Assembly (NCBI GenBank): GCA_035772735.1 | Contig: JASDFA010000010.1 | Span: 157,048,501 to 157,112,500, forward strand | Reading direction: 5' to 3' | DNA length: 64,000 nt | Source: Datura wrightii | Lineage: Eukaryota; Streptophyta; Magnoliopsida; Solanales; Solanaceae | Shown here: positions 22,675 through 34,171 of the stretch, piece by piece | How the letters are laid out: each line of letters opens with the position of its first letter | Position numbering within the stretch: position 1 is the stretch's first letter | Translations under genes and position numbers: made by a program | Notes under the pieces: generated by a model | The model's database searches: none | The model's input: only the letters and a program-made list of their open reading frames with translations | What the model was told of the DNA's origin: nothing

Positions 22675-25600
22675 TTAAACTGAGACACCACAATAGGTTT
22701 TTAAAGCAGATTCACATCTTTGGCCTTCTTCGGTATAGGAGAAATCAAGGAATTCAAGATAATCAAAAGGCTTAAAGAGTAAAGGATGTTCCTCGTCTAC
22801 CAGCTCTTGTGGTGCCTCTATCTTATATCCAATTTTGGGTTGTGAAAACAAACCAACAGAGTATCTTACTTCGTTTCCTCTCATCATCACTCTATGATAT
22901 GGTGAATGCATCCGACCATTTGTCCATGCCTACATACAAAAACAATCACGCAAATACTGAAGGACAAAAAAAGTCTGTTTGAATATCACATCTATATATG
23001 GACAATATAAAAAAAATTGACGTATCAAATCATCTAAAAGATAGTTATAGATAAGTGTCCATAAAAAAATGAGATTAGTAACCTAAAACATAAGACATGT
23101 TAGCCATAATTGGTTAAAATAAGTTGATATTATAAAAGTAAATTGAATTAAACATAGTTGATCACTCATACCTTAAAATTTTTGAATTTGCCATTATAAT
23201 GTGAGAATTTAATGTTAAATTCAATGAAAAAAAACATAGCTAGAAGAGAACGTTAATGTTGGAAAGAGCTTACATGTAATGAGTCTCCAATCATGACAGT
23301 GAAAGTGTCTAGTGTAGGATCGACATTGATCCACTGCCCATCTTTGGTTAAAACTTCAAGACCGTTTACCTGATTTTGGCACAGTATGGTAACAATTCGC
23401 TTGTCCGTGTGAGCAGTTAGTCCTATTTTAGCCTCACTGCTTTGAGGTGCTTTATACTTCATCAATCGAAGAATATAGTTGGTCGAATTCTCATGCTCAT
23501 CCATGTACTTTTTGATCCCTAAGCTCTCCAGAATCATCTTCCTTACTGTCTGATCTAACTCTGATAGTTGTTCTGAGTATGATTGGATAGTTTCACTACC
23601 ACCACATACAAAAATTAAAATACTAAAAAGGATAAAAAAAAACTAAACAAACAAGGTTTTACTAATAGGCATAACATCTATACACCACCTAGTAAGAATA
23701 TGCATATATTATCATATTAATTGAAGGATTACTGATTCTTTCATGATTTAGAATTCATTATTACCGAATTAACCGATAACTCAATAACATATCTCCTGTT
23801 TTGGACTTGCCCTGCTTGAATATTGCTACTTCCTACTGCACTGCTTTTTTCTATTGAGTACTTTTTTTTTTCCTTCTTAGAATTGAAGTTGTGTACATGC
23901 ATGATAGACTTAGAGGAGATACTGAATCACTTTTACATTTAGAAATTAGAATCAATCCTTTGGAATGTGAGGGATGCAACTTATTAAAAACTATCTCACT
24001 GTCTTTCTTATTAGGAACTTTACTTTTTATTGGTACTATTTATGACTATCTGAAGATGATGAAGTTACTTTTTATGTTTGATGTCTTTAAAACATCCGAA
24101 TCTTGATATTAATATTTGTCTATAATGATTAAACTGGTGACTGAATCGTTAACAACTAATAATTAATCGATATCTTAATAATTCTTTAAGGATTTAGCAT
24201 ATTTATGAATTTATAACCGATAAATCGAATTGATTAACATTTAAAATCGAACCGAATTAATCTATAAGTAAACTTATCACCTAGAGTTGTGGTTAGAGGT
24301 GAACGTGGTATGGTAGATGTAGATTACCATATCGAAATCGAAATTTTTAATTTCGCAGTTTCAGTATATGAATTTGGTATTCATTTTTAAAAAACTTGGG
24401 TATTCGGTATGATATTTGATATTTATTAAAAAAAAAAATCAAAATACTGATATTATATCGAAATATATAGTTAAGATAAAATTCATATATATTATTATTA
24501 TACTAGAAAATATATAAAACGGTATTAGTATAAAATTAATTATTTAGATGTTGGAACGTTGACTACTTTATGTTAATTGAGATGTCCTTTTCGGGTGATT
24601 GGTTTACCAAGGGAGTTGCCTGTACTTTTTTTTTTTTTGAATATTTCTGCATATGCAAGGTGTTAATATGATATAATTGAGATATCTTTTGAAAAATTGA
24701 GGTCATAATTCTCTATTATATGGTATATGTAATTAGTTGACATCGACTAAACTATGGTTACCGATTAATCTTACCGCAAAATATTGAAATCAAACTTTAA
24801 ATAGTGATCATACCAAATTAATTTAATATGATCATTGTATTGTGTTCTTAAAAATCGAAACCCGAAATTATCGAACCGAATTTTTAATACCATATCATGT
24901 CCACCCCTAATTATGGTGTTAGAGACAAATCTAGAATCATGAGTTCAAAATTAATATTTGTAACTCCTTTGTCTCAATTTATATGTCATATGTTATTTTT
25001 TAATTTATCTAGAAACAAAAAATAATATATTTATATTTTAAAATAATTTAACTTTATAATTTTCATTTTAATTTTAATGAAATAATTTATAGCACATAAA
25101 TATTTATGAATTATTTAGATCTTAAAATTTTCAAAATCTTAATTCCTTTCTTAAACTTGTACCAAAGAAAACACCGCTACATAAATATTAGGACATTGGG
25201 AGCAAAATGTTTAATTTACGGCCCAATACCATATTAGTGGGGTAAATGCAAATTCAAACTCTATTCGAGCACCTCAAATTTTAATGAAGAAGACAATCCG
25301 ATTCACCTATGATTTTGTGTATAATAATATGGATATAGTGTAATAATTAAAAACAGTTTCTTGCACTAAACTTTTGCTAAGCGCGGGATTTGAATAAAAT
25401 CTGAACAGGATGCATACATATAATAATGTATAAGAGCGTCTATGTATTGTATAATAATATATAAAAGTATATAACAATGTCATATAGATTTAAAAAATGA
25501 ATAATGAATAACAGAAGAGGGTTACGCAGTGGCTCGGAAGAAGATAAAAATTAACATTCGAGTGAGTAATTATAATAAGATTCAATAGAGAAGAATATTT

Positions 25601-25974
25601 TACCAAAAAGAAGGATTTCCTTCAGGCCAAAGCATTCGAGTGAGTTTTTCAGCTTTATGAGGGATGTTAGGATCATTAATGCCCATGCTTTCATAGAGTG
25701 AAACTGAAGGAAACTGTCCAACGTAGCCATGGAAGGGTTTGGTTGCAACATTTTTAAGTTTGGTTTGTAAAGGCAGATCAAACATCTCTTGTGTGGATTC
25801 AAAAATGGATTTTCGAAGATGTATAGAAATTTTATTAAAGGATGCTTCAAAACAGCCATATTCTACTAATGCTTTGTGAACTGGACTTTTCACTTGGTTC
25901 CATGCAAGTGTGCCTGGCTTTAGCTCTTCATGAGAAAAGTCTATTTTTGGAAGCTTGATATTGTAGGAACTCAT
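22675..25974 (-). CDS. 2-oxoglutarate/Fe(II)-dependent dioxygenase, AOP1/GAME31-like (gene 2)
   Basis: Exons 25974-25604, 23595-23274 and 22929-22675 give 315 codons with a TAA stop. Intron phases and exon 2 and 3 lengths (322 and 255 bases) equal those of gene 1. The start MSSYNIKLPKIDFSHEELKPG aligns with gene 1, and exon 1 is two codons shorter (VATKPFHGY against VSTLRKPFHGY). Iron ligands are H186, D188 (AHTDKR) and H243; the 2-oxoglutarate site is R253-Y-S255. All are present, so the enzyme should be active. Residues next to the HxD pair differ from gene 1 (LTAHTDKRIVTI against LYSHTDKGIFSI), which may change substrate fit. The 2,008-base intron 1 holds small transposons. A 34-base 3' flank (TAACATAATTAAAG...) is also shared with gene 1. 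Confidence 0.93.
23730..24290. repeat. MITE-like repeat rich in 'accgataac' words, intron 1 of gene 2
   Basis: 'accgaattaaccgataactc' at the left and 'aatcgaaccgaattaatc' at the right have the composition of a plant small-element family also seen at 27202-27752 and 41590-42272. The ends are not sharply defined. Confidence 0.4.
24295..24912. mobile_element. MITE-like element with AGAGGTGAACGTGG termini
   Basis: The left end reads TTAGAGGTGAACGTGGTATG and the right end CATATCATGTCCACCCCTAA, imperfect inverted repeats of ~20 bases. The interior is AT-rich and noncoding. It lies within intron 1 of gene 2. Confidence 0.6.
24960..25203. mobile_element. Stowaway-like MITE in intron 1 of gene 2
   Basis: The left end 'ctcctttgtctcaatttatatg' matches the common family start. 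The right end is degraded. The middle ('cacataaatatttatgaatt', 'ttagatc') fits the same family as 14514-14732. Confidence 0.45.
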
Positions 25975-26026
25975 ATTTTCTGGAAAGATATTTTTACTAT
26001 ATGTTTTATTTTCAAGTAACTGAACC

Positions 26027-26036
26027 TATTTATAAA
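26027..26036 (-). promoter_or_regulatory. TATA box of gene 2
   Basis: The minus strand reads TTTATAAATA about 53 bases before the ATG at 25974, in the context ATTC-TTTATAAATAGGTTCAG, which gene 1 shares. Confidence 0.7.
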
Positions 26037-26129
26037 GAATTTGGAATAGCTATTTTGTTGAAGAGGAGAGCTGACCAAAAAAAAAAAAAAAGGTTAATGC
26101 AAGTTGTTTATTAATTCAACGTATTAGTA

Positions 26130-27055
26130 AGTAAGGATGTAGAAAGAAAAAAAAATCGGCAAATCGTATCTATTGATAATTTGAGTCAAATCGGGGAAAA
26201 AAAATATTCCACTAAGTGATTTGGTTTGCTGTCGAAAAAAAAATTCGACTATAATTAGTTTGGTTTGGTTTTAACTAAAAAAAAATCAAACTAAAGCAAA
26301 CCAAGTCGACATTATATATATAATTATTATAATATTTTATGTAATTTATAAATACTTCTTAAATTTTTTCATAGTCTTTGTCTTATAACATGTATTATTT
26401 CACGTTTGGACTTAGAATTTTGAATGATCCAATAAGATTTATAGCTTATAGATGCATGTTATTAACTCAAATAACACCCAAACCAAATTCAAATCAATAT
26501 TAATACTAACAAAAGAAATAATTTCAACACTAGGAATGACAATAATACATATTAGATTCTATTATTTAATTTTGAAGGTTAATTTATTACACATGAGTTA
26601 ATTTTTTTTAATATTTAGTTATGTAATTAGTATTTATTAGTCGTACTTTGTTTGGCATGACGTATTTTTAGAGTACGATAATTTCATTACGACTTATTAA
26701 TTATCAGCATTTGTTTTATACGATTTCATTATCTTCTTTGTTGAATATTTTAGTATAATGGCATCACCTCATATCATATTGTGTTATTTTCTTAATTATG
26801 AATCACCTTAGATAGTTGTATGGTACTAGAATTAAAGAAATATTTCAAGTATAAGTTATATATTTTATATGGAAACTTTACCGGAAAAAAATCTGAAAAA
26901 CGCAAAAAAAATTCGAGAAACCCGAAAAATTCAAGATTGAAAAACTCAGCTTTTATTGGTTTGATTTGATTTGATTTGTAGATTTAAAAACCTGATACAA
27001 TTGAATTAGTTTTATATTTTAAAAATCTAAATTAGTTCAAACTATGTACACCCCT
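26130..27055. mobile_element. hAT-type non-autonomous element with an 8-bp target duplication
   Basis: TATTAGTA flanks both sides (26122-26129 and 27056-27063). Unit 2 of the upstream block shows the empty site 'acgtattagtaggcc' at about 8038. The element starts AGTAAGGATGTAG and ends ATGTACACCCC, giving weak inverted ends. No transposase is present. Confidence 0.7.
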
Positions 27056-27201
27056 ATTAGTAGGCCTTATACGTAGTTGTTAAACAAATTAAGTTTCATA
27101 GGTAGAGCTAGGCATAGTTTGGGAAAAATTGAAATTTGAATTTCTTGTATTTTTGGTTTAAATTAATCTTTTTATATTTTATATTTATATCTAATAATTA
27201 G

Positions 27202-27752
27202 GGCTGTGCAAATTAATGGTTCAACCAATAATTCGAACCGCTAATTGAGTTATTGAATTAATGATTCGGATTATTGATTTAACGATTTGATTATATGTTT
27301 ACTGTACTAAGTTATAAGGTTATTGGTTCGGTTATCGGTTTGGCCACTTTTTTTAACGGGTGAACGGAGAACTCGATAATAATTTATTAAATTATAATTT
27401 TAGTCTTCAATATATTAAGTATTCTAGAAAGAAGATGAAGCGGGTGTTGATGACAGTGAAGGGAATGTTATTTAAATCTAAATTGAAGTTGATTGCTTTA
27501 GTTGGGCTAGTTTTATATGCACTTTCTCTTTTCACCTATTTTTTCTAGCTAAACATACTTATGACTTATAAGATTTTTTGTATGAGAACTTAACGGTCAA
27601 CTCCATAACTGAACCGATAACGATTAATACCAATTAACCGATATCTTAATATTTCTTTAACAATTTAGCATATTTACAAACCGATAGCCGATAAGTAGAA
27701 TCGATAATTTTTAAATCCGAATCGAATAGACCGATAGGCAGCCCTACTAACC
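27202..27752. mobile_element. MITE with GGGCTGTGC / GCAGCCCTA termini
   Basis: It starts GGCTGTGCAAATTAATGG and ends GACCGATAGGCAGCCCTAC, inverted over about 10 bases. ATTAG occurs on both sides (27197-27201 and 27753-27757), while units 1 and 2 have a single copy (caattagacataag). This gives a clean empty site. The 62-residue frame inside is a shadow. Confidence 0.7.
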
Positions 27753-28520
27753 ATTAGACATAAGTCTATATAGCTAATACTAAATCCAATATCTTACTAA
27801 TCAGTCAATATATCATATTAGGCTAATGAACATTACAAATTGAGATGCATCTTATCATATTCTTTATTGTTATTTAAGAAATTATGACTCTAGGTGCACC
27901 TTAAGAAAACATATTAATGAATGTTTAGATCGAGTTTATAAGAAGTGAGTAGTGATTGATTTAAATATGAATTATTAGTAGTATATATGATTTATTTAGA
28001 CATGATTTTACATGGTTAAATTAAGAATTTCTTTGATAATAATTTTATTACTTGAATGGACATTTAATTTGGATGATGGTGGTGAGTACGAGAATTTATT
28101 AAAAGCAATTTGACATGAATACTTTATTAGGATGTTCATATTGTAATAAGGAAAAATTCAACTTATAGGATTAAAATTAAAAATTTGAAATAATCAAAAT
28201 TAATTAATTCAGAATCAAACTAAAAAAAAAATTCTTTGAATTAGATTTTAATTTTAATTTTTTAAATATAAAAATCAGAACTTTCATATCTAATTAGAAC
28301 TTTCCAAATGTCCAAACTCTATCTTTAGGAGGACTTATAAGGGTATTAAAAAATTGAATAGGCTAATGTAATGCATTTATTTAATAGACTAAATCTTCCT
28401 AATGTATTCATTATTCTGATTACAAATTGTGCTATAGCTACGCAGTCTCTAAAAATCAAATGATATATATTTATACACCTTGTCTTTCTTTTAGTCCCTT
28501 TAAGGGAAAAAAAAAAAGCT

Positions 28521-30448
28521 TTTGTATTTTGAATTTTAATATTAATTAAATTTTATATATTAAATTCTTTCTTATTTAAAATATATAAAAATATTTAATG
28601 TTTAAAAATTTAAATGCGATTAAAATTTTACTTTTTAATAAATAATTTCACGTTGAATAAAATTATACTTATAATGCAAAATAATTTTATGTTTAAGACT
28701 TTTAAAAATACAATTAAAAAAAGGACAACATGGTGCATAAAACATTTTGTGTTAACAAGGGAGGGTCGCAACCTCAAAGAGTGTGATATAGACAACCTAC
28801 TTAATTGCAATCATTAGTGGTTGTTTTTATTAATTTTGATGAGTCTTTCTTAGTTTTGTGGTATAACAATTACTTAACGATCAATTACAAATAAATAATA
28901 TGTTTGTGATGTGATATCAATTTATTAGTGCCAAATCAAGCCAGTAATAATTACAATACGATTTTGTAAGTGCCAATTGTTATTTTCTTGATTATATAAA
29001 ACTCTCTCCATTTAAATAAGAGTAAAATTGAAATAACATCATTAATGTGTTCTTGACTATGTAAAACACCACTTATTTTGAAACAAAATCAAAGGGCTAA
29101 AACATCACTTATTTTGAAACAAAGGGAGTATAACTTTGTTTTCAATGCGTGTTCGTAGTGATAATATTTATATTAAATGTTAATCCGTTAATAATGCACA
29201 GTAATACAAATTTTGAAATAATATAACGTGAAATGTACATGTAATGCATGCATTTAAGTGTTCATGTAAAAATGAATGACTTTTTTATCTTTTAATCAAA
29301 TATTGATTCTATAATGCTTTTATTCGATGAAACAAGTATTACAACAAACTGAAGGAAGAACAGCTGGATTAGATTAAACTCTTAAATATGATCATATACA
29401 CATTTAAAATTTAAAATTTTCTTTTTAAATATTTATATTATTACACAAATAAATTATTTAAATATTATTTATATTATTTTTAATAGTATATTTTTACTAA
29501 TATGTGAGACACCCATCAAAACACGTACGCCTACACTTACACTAGTATTTGAACAATAGGAACTGAACCTAAGTTATTCCAGGACAATGTGCTGCTGGGC
29601 ATTGTACTTAGAATAAGATCTGTTCTAAAGGCAACATAAATATAAGTGATTTTGGATACTCAAAATTGACTTGTATTTTAAAGTCCAATCGGAAATTTGC
29701 TTGAAACAAGGGACAAGTTTTTGCATGAATTGCTTCTATTTTGGAGTGGTCTTTAATTTTGTCTTTCAAATTGATGAAGTCTAATTTTTACCCATGCATC
29801 TTATTTAGTGAAAATTTTATCCAAAAATATCCGTAATTATGATTTTAATTTCACAAGGTAAACTTTTTTAAAGAATGTTTGTCTAGACACATAAATTAAG
29901 TGTTATCTAATTCACCAGGTATATATACCTTTAACCTTAATACTAAAAAACAAAAATCGTCAAGACACGGGTTAGCCTTAGAAGGCTCAAGTTCATGCTG
30001 CTAAACTTCTTCCCCCTTAAGCACAAGCTCATGTTGTTGAACTTATGCTCTGAGGCATAACCTGTGTAAACTTATGCCTGAGATATTAGTCAAGGTGTAT
30101 TTGAATAAACATTTGGTGATATTTCACGTAAAAAAACTCGCACACTTGAGAATTTAGATATAAAACTCAAAAAATGATATACTTTAGATATATTTTTGAC
30201 CCTTCAATCGAAATAAAACTTAAAAAGAACTAAATTATAGCGTGAAAGAAATCATATTCCTTAGATACATAGAACAATATGATATTAGATCGCATCTAGA
30301 AAAGAAAGAAAAATTGCACAACTATCACACGTACGATATTTAATTTATTGGGTTCATTACACACAATCGACAGAAGAAGTAAATTACTCAGCCGGAATAC
30401 AGAAATTAAAGAGACAAGACATAAATTTACATGAAAATTCACATATTT
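28521..30448. other. Intergenic DNA before gene 3
   Basis: No gene seen. It is AT-rich. The stretch 29728-30100 carries the start and some internal repeats of element family C ('ggagtggtctttaatttt' at 29740 and 'gaacttatgctctgaggcat' at 30039). Confidence 0.55.
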
Positions 30449-31778
30449 TCAAACACCACAAAAATCTTTGAGTAAATTCTGGGATCTTCGACCAATTTCT
30501 GTATCAAAGAACTTAATCAAATCTAGATGAACAAATGGCTTGAACTTCAATGGATGTTCTTCATCAACTAATTCTTCTGCCACTTCTATAATTTTATCAT
30601 CCTTTAGGAAAGTAAATAATCCTACAGTGTATCTTGTTTCACTCCCATTTATATCCATAATCACCTTATGAATTGGAGTAAGCACCCTATCATTGCTCCA
30701 ACCCTGAAAAGTATAAAAGAATTTTAACTTATATACACTAATCTCGAATAAAATAAAAATATTGAGAGCTAAGTCGTGGGCGCGCATACTCTGCATGCTT
30801 CACCAGCCATGACTACAAATGAAGAGGGTGGAAACTCCAGAGCTATCCATTGACCATCTCGAGTTTGAACTTCCAAGCCTGAAATGTGATTTTGGTACAG
30901 TATGGTCGTGAACGTTTTATCGGTATGTTGGGGGAAAACCATACTAGTTTCCTTCGTCTTTGGTGCGTCATATTTCAAGTATCGAAGAAGATACGTAGTT
31001 GATTCAAGGTACGATTCGCAGTTTTTCGCGATACCATAGCTCTCAAACAACATTCTTACAACCTTCTCATCCAACTCCGCCACAATCTTGGAAAACATCA
31101 ACGAACTCTCACTAAAGGAAACAAAAGGAGGGGGGAGAAAAAAAGATAATCATTTCAAATTATGTTAGGTTGAAATTCAGAGTTCTGAACAGAGACGGAT
31201 TTAGAACGTAACGAGTTTAGTGGGTTTAGTTGAACACAGTGCTTTCTGATCAAATTAAATTGTATACATGTATATGTATCAAAAACGTTCAAAAAATATA
31301 TAACGATATGTCGTGTACATTCTGAACTCTTATTATATAATGGTGACATTAAATGTAACGAAGAAAATGAGAAATCAATGATAGAATTAATTAAATACCA
31401 GAAAGAGTCATTTCCTTGAGGCCACATGAGGTTGGAAAAGCTTTGAATACCTTGAGGAGTAGTTGCATAATCAATACCAAAAGCTTCATGATGAGGTAGA
31501 AATGAAATTTGGCCAACATAACCATGATAAGGCTTTTCATTGATGTTTAGGATTTTTTTCTCTAAAGGGAGATCAAATAATTGTTTGGAATTAGATTGAA
31601 AGATGGATTTTTGAAGTTGGGGTGAAATTTTGTCATAAAGTGCTATGAAGCAACCATGATTTTCAAAGGCATGCCTAATTTCTTTACATGTAGATTCCCA
31701 AGTGGATGTGCCTGGCTTTAGTTCTTCATTGTTGAAGTCTACTACTAGTAATTTTGGTGAAGCTGTTAGAGAACCCAT
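30449..31778 (-). CDS. 2-oxoglutarate/Fe(II)-dependent dioxygenase, AOP-like (gene 3)
   Basis: Exons 31778-31399, 31111-30790 and 30703-30449 give 318 codons. The phases and 322/255-base exons match the other three genes; introns are short (287 and 86 bases). The start is MGSLTASPKLLVVDF, shared in pattern with gene 4 (MGSLTVSHKLPIIDF). Iron ligands H189 and D191 (PQHTDKT) and H246 are present. The 2-oxoglutarate site reads R258-Y-T260, threonine in place of the usual serine, and the distal histidine is followed by K, not R. Two more residues lie between that histidine and the arginine than in gene 1. The threonine change is conservative, so activity is plausible but altered kinetics are possible. 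The longer 207-residue open frame running into intron 1 is not the product; the GT donor at 31398 matches the other genes. Confidence 0.92.
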
Positions 31779-31845
31779 AGTATTTTTCTATATTTTCTTT
31801 GTTTTTTGTTCTTTTGGTTTCCTTGGTCTCTAATTTTTTGGTTTA

Positions 31846-31856
31846 ATTTATAAAGG
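31846..31856 (-). promoter_or_regulatory. Probable TATA box of gene 3
   Basis: The minus strand reads CCTTTATAAATTAAAC, about 70-80 bases upstream of the ATG at 31778. The sequence is not shared with genes 1 and 2. Confidence 0.5.
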
Positions 31857-31859
31857 CTT

Positions 31860-33470
31860 CTTATAGAAAACTTAACTCTCCTAGGTCATGTTAAATCATT
31901 TTTACACCTTTTAAACATTGAGTTTAATTTATTTACACCGACAATATATATAAATTTGTATTGTCAGTTCATATAAAAGATAAATATATGTATACCATGT
32001 ATATTGAGTGAAATTAGCTGGTTACTTAGAAAAAAATTAAGTTTAATTTCATGTTGTGAAAATTTTAAAAAATAATATATTTACACAATCAGATCGTTAA
32101 TGAGGTAATAACAATTATAATTTCATGATAAATATCAATCTGTAATCTGATAAAAAGGGAGTAACTAATTAATCTGATGTAATAGGTTAAATTACATTTA
32201 TAGAATTTTTTTTACATTCACTATCGGTATATATAACATCAATCTCCTAAAAAATAATACAGGTTACCTGCTATAACATGTTAATTTACACTTTAGCATA
32301 AAAAAAATATTTACACAATAAATATATATTGATTAACACATTTCGTTTGATCAACATATGAAATCGATAAAAGCGTTGCTCCTAATTTGTATTCGATGGC
32401 CAGTTAATACTATGAATTCTTCAACGTTTGAGAATTAAGTGAATGGATAAAGAAGGGCTTTCAGATAATTATAAATTTAGGCTAATAAAAATTTATCAAA
32501 ATTCATGTGGAAATGTTCATTAGGAATAGGGCTGTAGGTGTGTTTTTTATTCGTTAAATTATTATTGGTTAATTGGTTGTTTTCTACAGAAATTTTCTTA
32601 TTTATTTATAGAGTATTATTTAATTTTTGTTTTCTCTTTGTAGCGTGATGTAAAATTAAGATTTACAAAAAAAAAAAAAAAAAAAGGTTTCGTAGTCATG
32701 GAAAATTAAAGTCACGTAAATTATGATAACTGATGAGGAATATAATGCTGTTTGCACTTAATTAGTCGACTTAATTTTCTTAATTGGAGTTGGTTTATGT
32801 CTAATGTCGTGGGGATTGGGGGGACCTGATAATTACTGGTTGTACCTTAATGCAATTAAAAATTGATAATGAAAAGGATTTAATGTACTTTATAAACAGA
32901 AGTCGCTATCTGTATAATTAGTTGTTAACTTGGATTACTCTAAATAATATGAGTTCAAATTCGATAAAAAATCGCAATTAACATTTGGATATTCAAATAA
33001 AATACTAGAGGATCTTATCGTTAACAATCTTTTATGATTAAATAAAGTGTTTGATTGGTGATTATATATAATATAGTGTATACAATTGTACCAGTAATAC
33101 ATAGTGAATTAGTGAGCTACTGTGACAATTTGCAATTAAAAAAATAATTTAAAAAAAAAAAAACCACACAAATTATTTGTAAACTGGTCTACCTCCGGGA
33201 GAATCCTGACCCACAATCCCTTTCGAAGTTTTAGAAAAAAGGTTTTAAATTATGGCTTATGTTAGCAAAATTGATGTTATGATTCGCATATTGTGTGAAA
33301 CAAACTTCTCAAACCTTTTTTTTTCCTCAAAAAATCCGCAGTTACTATTCTTCTGTGTGTCTGCTACTGTACAATAATTTATAAATCACATGGAAGATGT
33401 AAACTGCATTAGATAAGCTTGGTGCAAGGAGTCCCACTAAGAAGGCATTGGCAAAAGAGTTATTTTTTTT
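31860..33470. other. Intergenic, AT-rich
   Basis: No gene seen. It contains an A-run near 32670 and the words 'agggctgtaggtgtg' at 32527, a possible MITE end. Confidence 0.55.
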
Positions 33471-33472
33471 TT

Positions 33473-34171
33473 TATGAACTGCCCCTATTTTTGGACGGAC
33501 TTTAATTTTTGCCGCTCAAATTGGTGGTGTTTAATTTTTGCGCTTACTGCTCATTTAATGAAAATTTGTGGGTTAAAATACCTCTAATTATAACCTAATT
33601 TTGCAGGGCAGAACTTTACATAGAAGGTTTCTTTGAGGCATAATTTTTGTAGTATTTGATTCGCAAGACAAGACTTTTAGATAATCTATGACATCGGACA
33701 TAACTTCTACCACTGAACTTATGCCCTGTGACATAAGTTGTGTCACTAAACTGATCTGATATCTTGAAGCATAATTTGTGCTACTGAACTTATGTCTTGG
33801 GACATAACTTGTACCACTGAAGGCATTATTTATTTCTTGAACTTAATTTCTTTTGTCTATAGGCATAACTTGTGGGATTGCACTTATGCATTGGACATAA
33901 ATTTCTTTCGTATTGGGGCATAACTTGTGTCATTGAACTTACGTCCTGAGGCATAGCTTGCGTCATTGAACTTATGTCTAGGGCATAACTTTAATTGAAC
34001 TTGCGTCTTGCAAATTTTCTTTTACCTTATGATTTTTTTAAATTGTTGTTAAGGACATTTTTGATCACTTTTTTATTATATAAAGTTTTTAAAGACAAAA
34101 ATTAAAAATCATTAATTTGAAAAATAAAAATTAAAATCATCAAAAATAAAAATATTTACGTGAATGACCCG
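33473..34171. mobile_element. Inverted-repeat element family C, copy 2, with internal 'acttatgcc' array
   Basis: The ends are inverted: the left carries 'ggactttaatttttgcc..ctcaaattggtgg' and the right, read in reverse, 'gggtcattcacgtaaatatt..ttttaatttttatttttcaaatt'. Between them, words such as 'gaacttatg(c/t)c(c)tg' and 'gcataacttgtg' recur about ten times at 25-40 base spacing. Copy 3 lies at 56627-57815, and part of a copy at 29728-30100. There is no protein. Confidence 0.6.

Larger units (their letters stand above)
26092..28520. repeat. Upstream block, unit 3 (next to gene 2)
   Basis: It matches units 1 and 2 (about 5266-6650 and 8010-9400) in the same order: 'gtttattaattcaacgtatt', 'ggtagagctaggcatagttt', 'agacataagtctatatagct', 'gatgcatcttatcatattct', 'ttaggaggacttataagggt'. 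Two small elements are inserted in it (26130-27055 and 27202-27752). It begins about 120 bases from the start codon of gene 2, whereas unit 1 is about 1.65 kb from that of gene 1. That gap is largely filled by MITEs and GGT-rich DNA. Confidence 0.75.

Noticed and set aside
27360..27548. 62-aa plus-strand frame
   Set aside because: It lies wholly inside the MITE at 27202-27752.
31155..31398. Extension of gene 3 exon 1 to a 207-aa frame
   Set aside because: The other three genes splice at the same codon, and the downstream sequence is not dioxygenase-like.
33650..34020. CRISPR-like array
   Set aside because: Repeats are degenerate, unevenly spaced and part of a plant inverted-repeat element; this is nuclear plant DNA.
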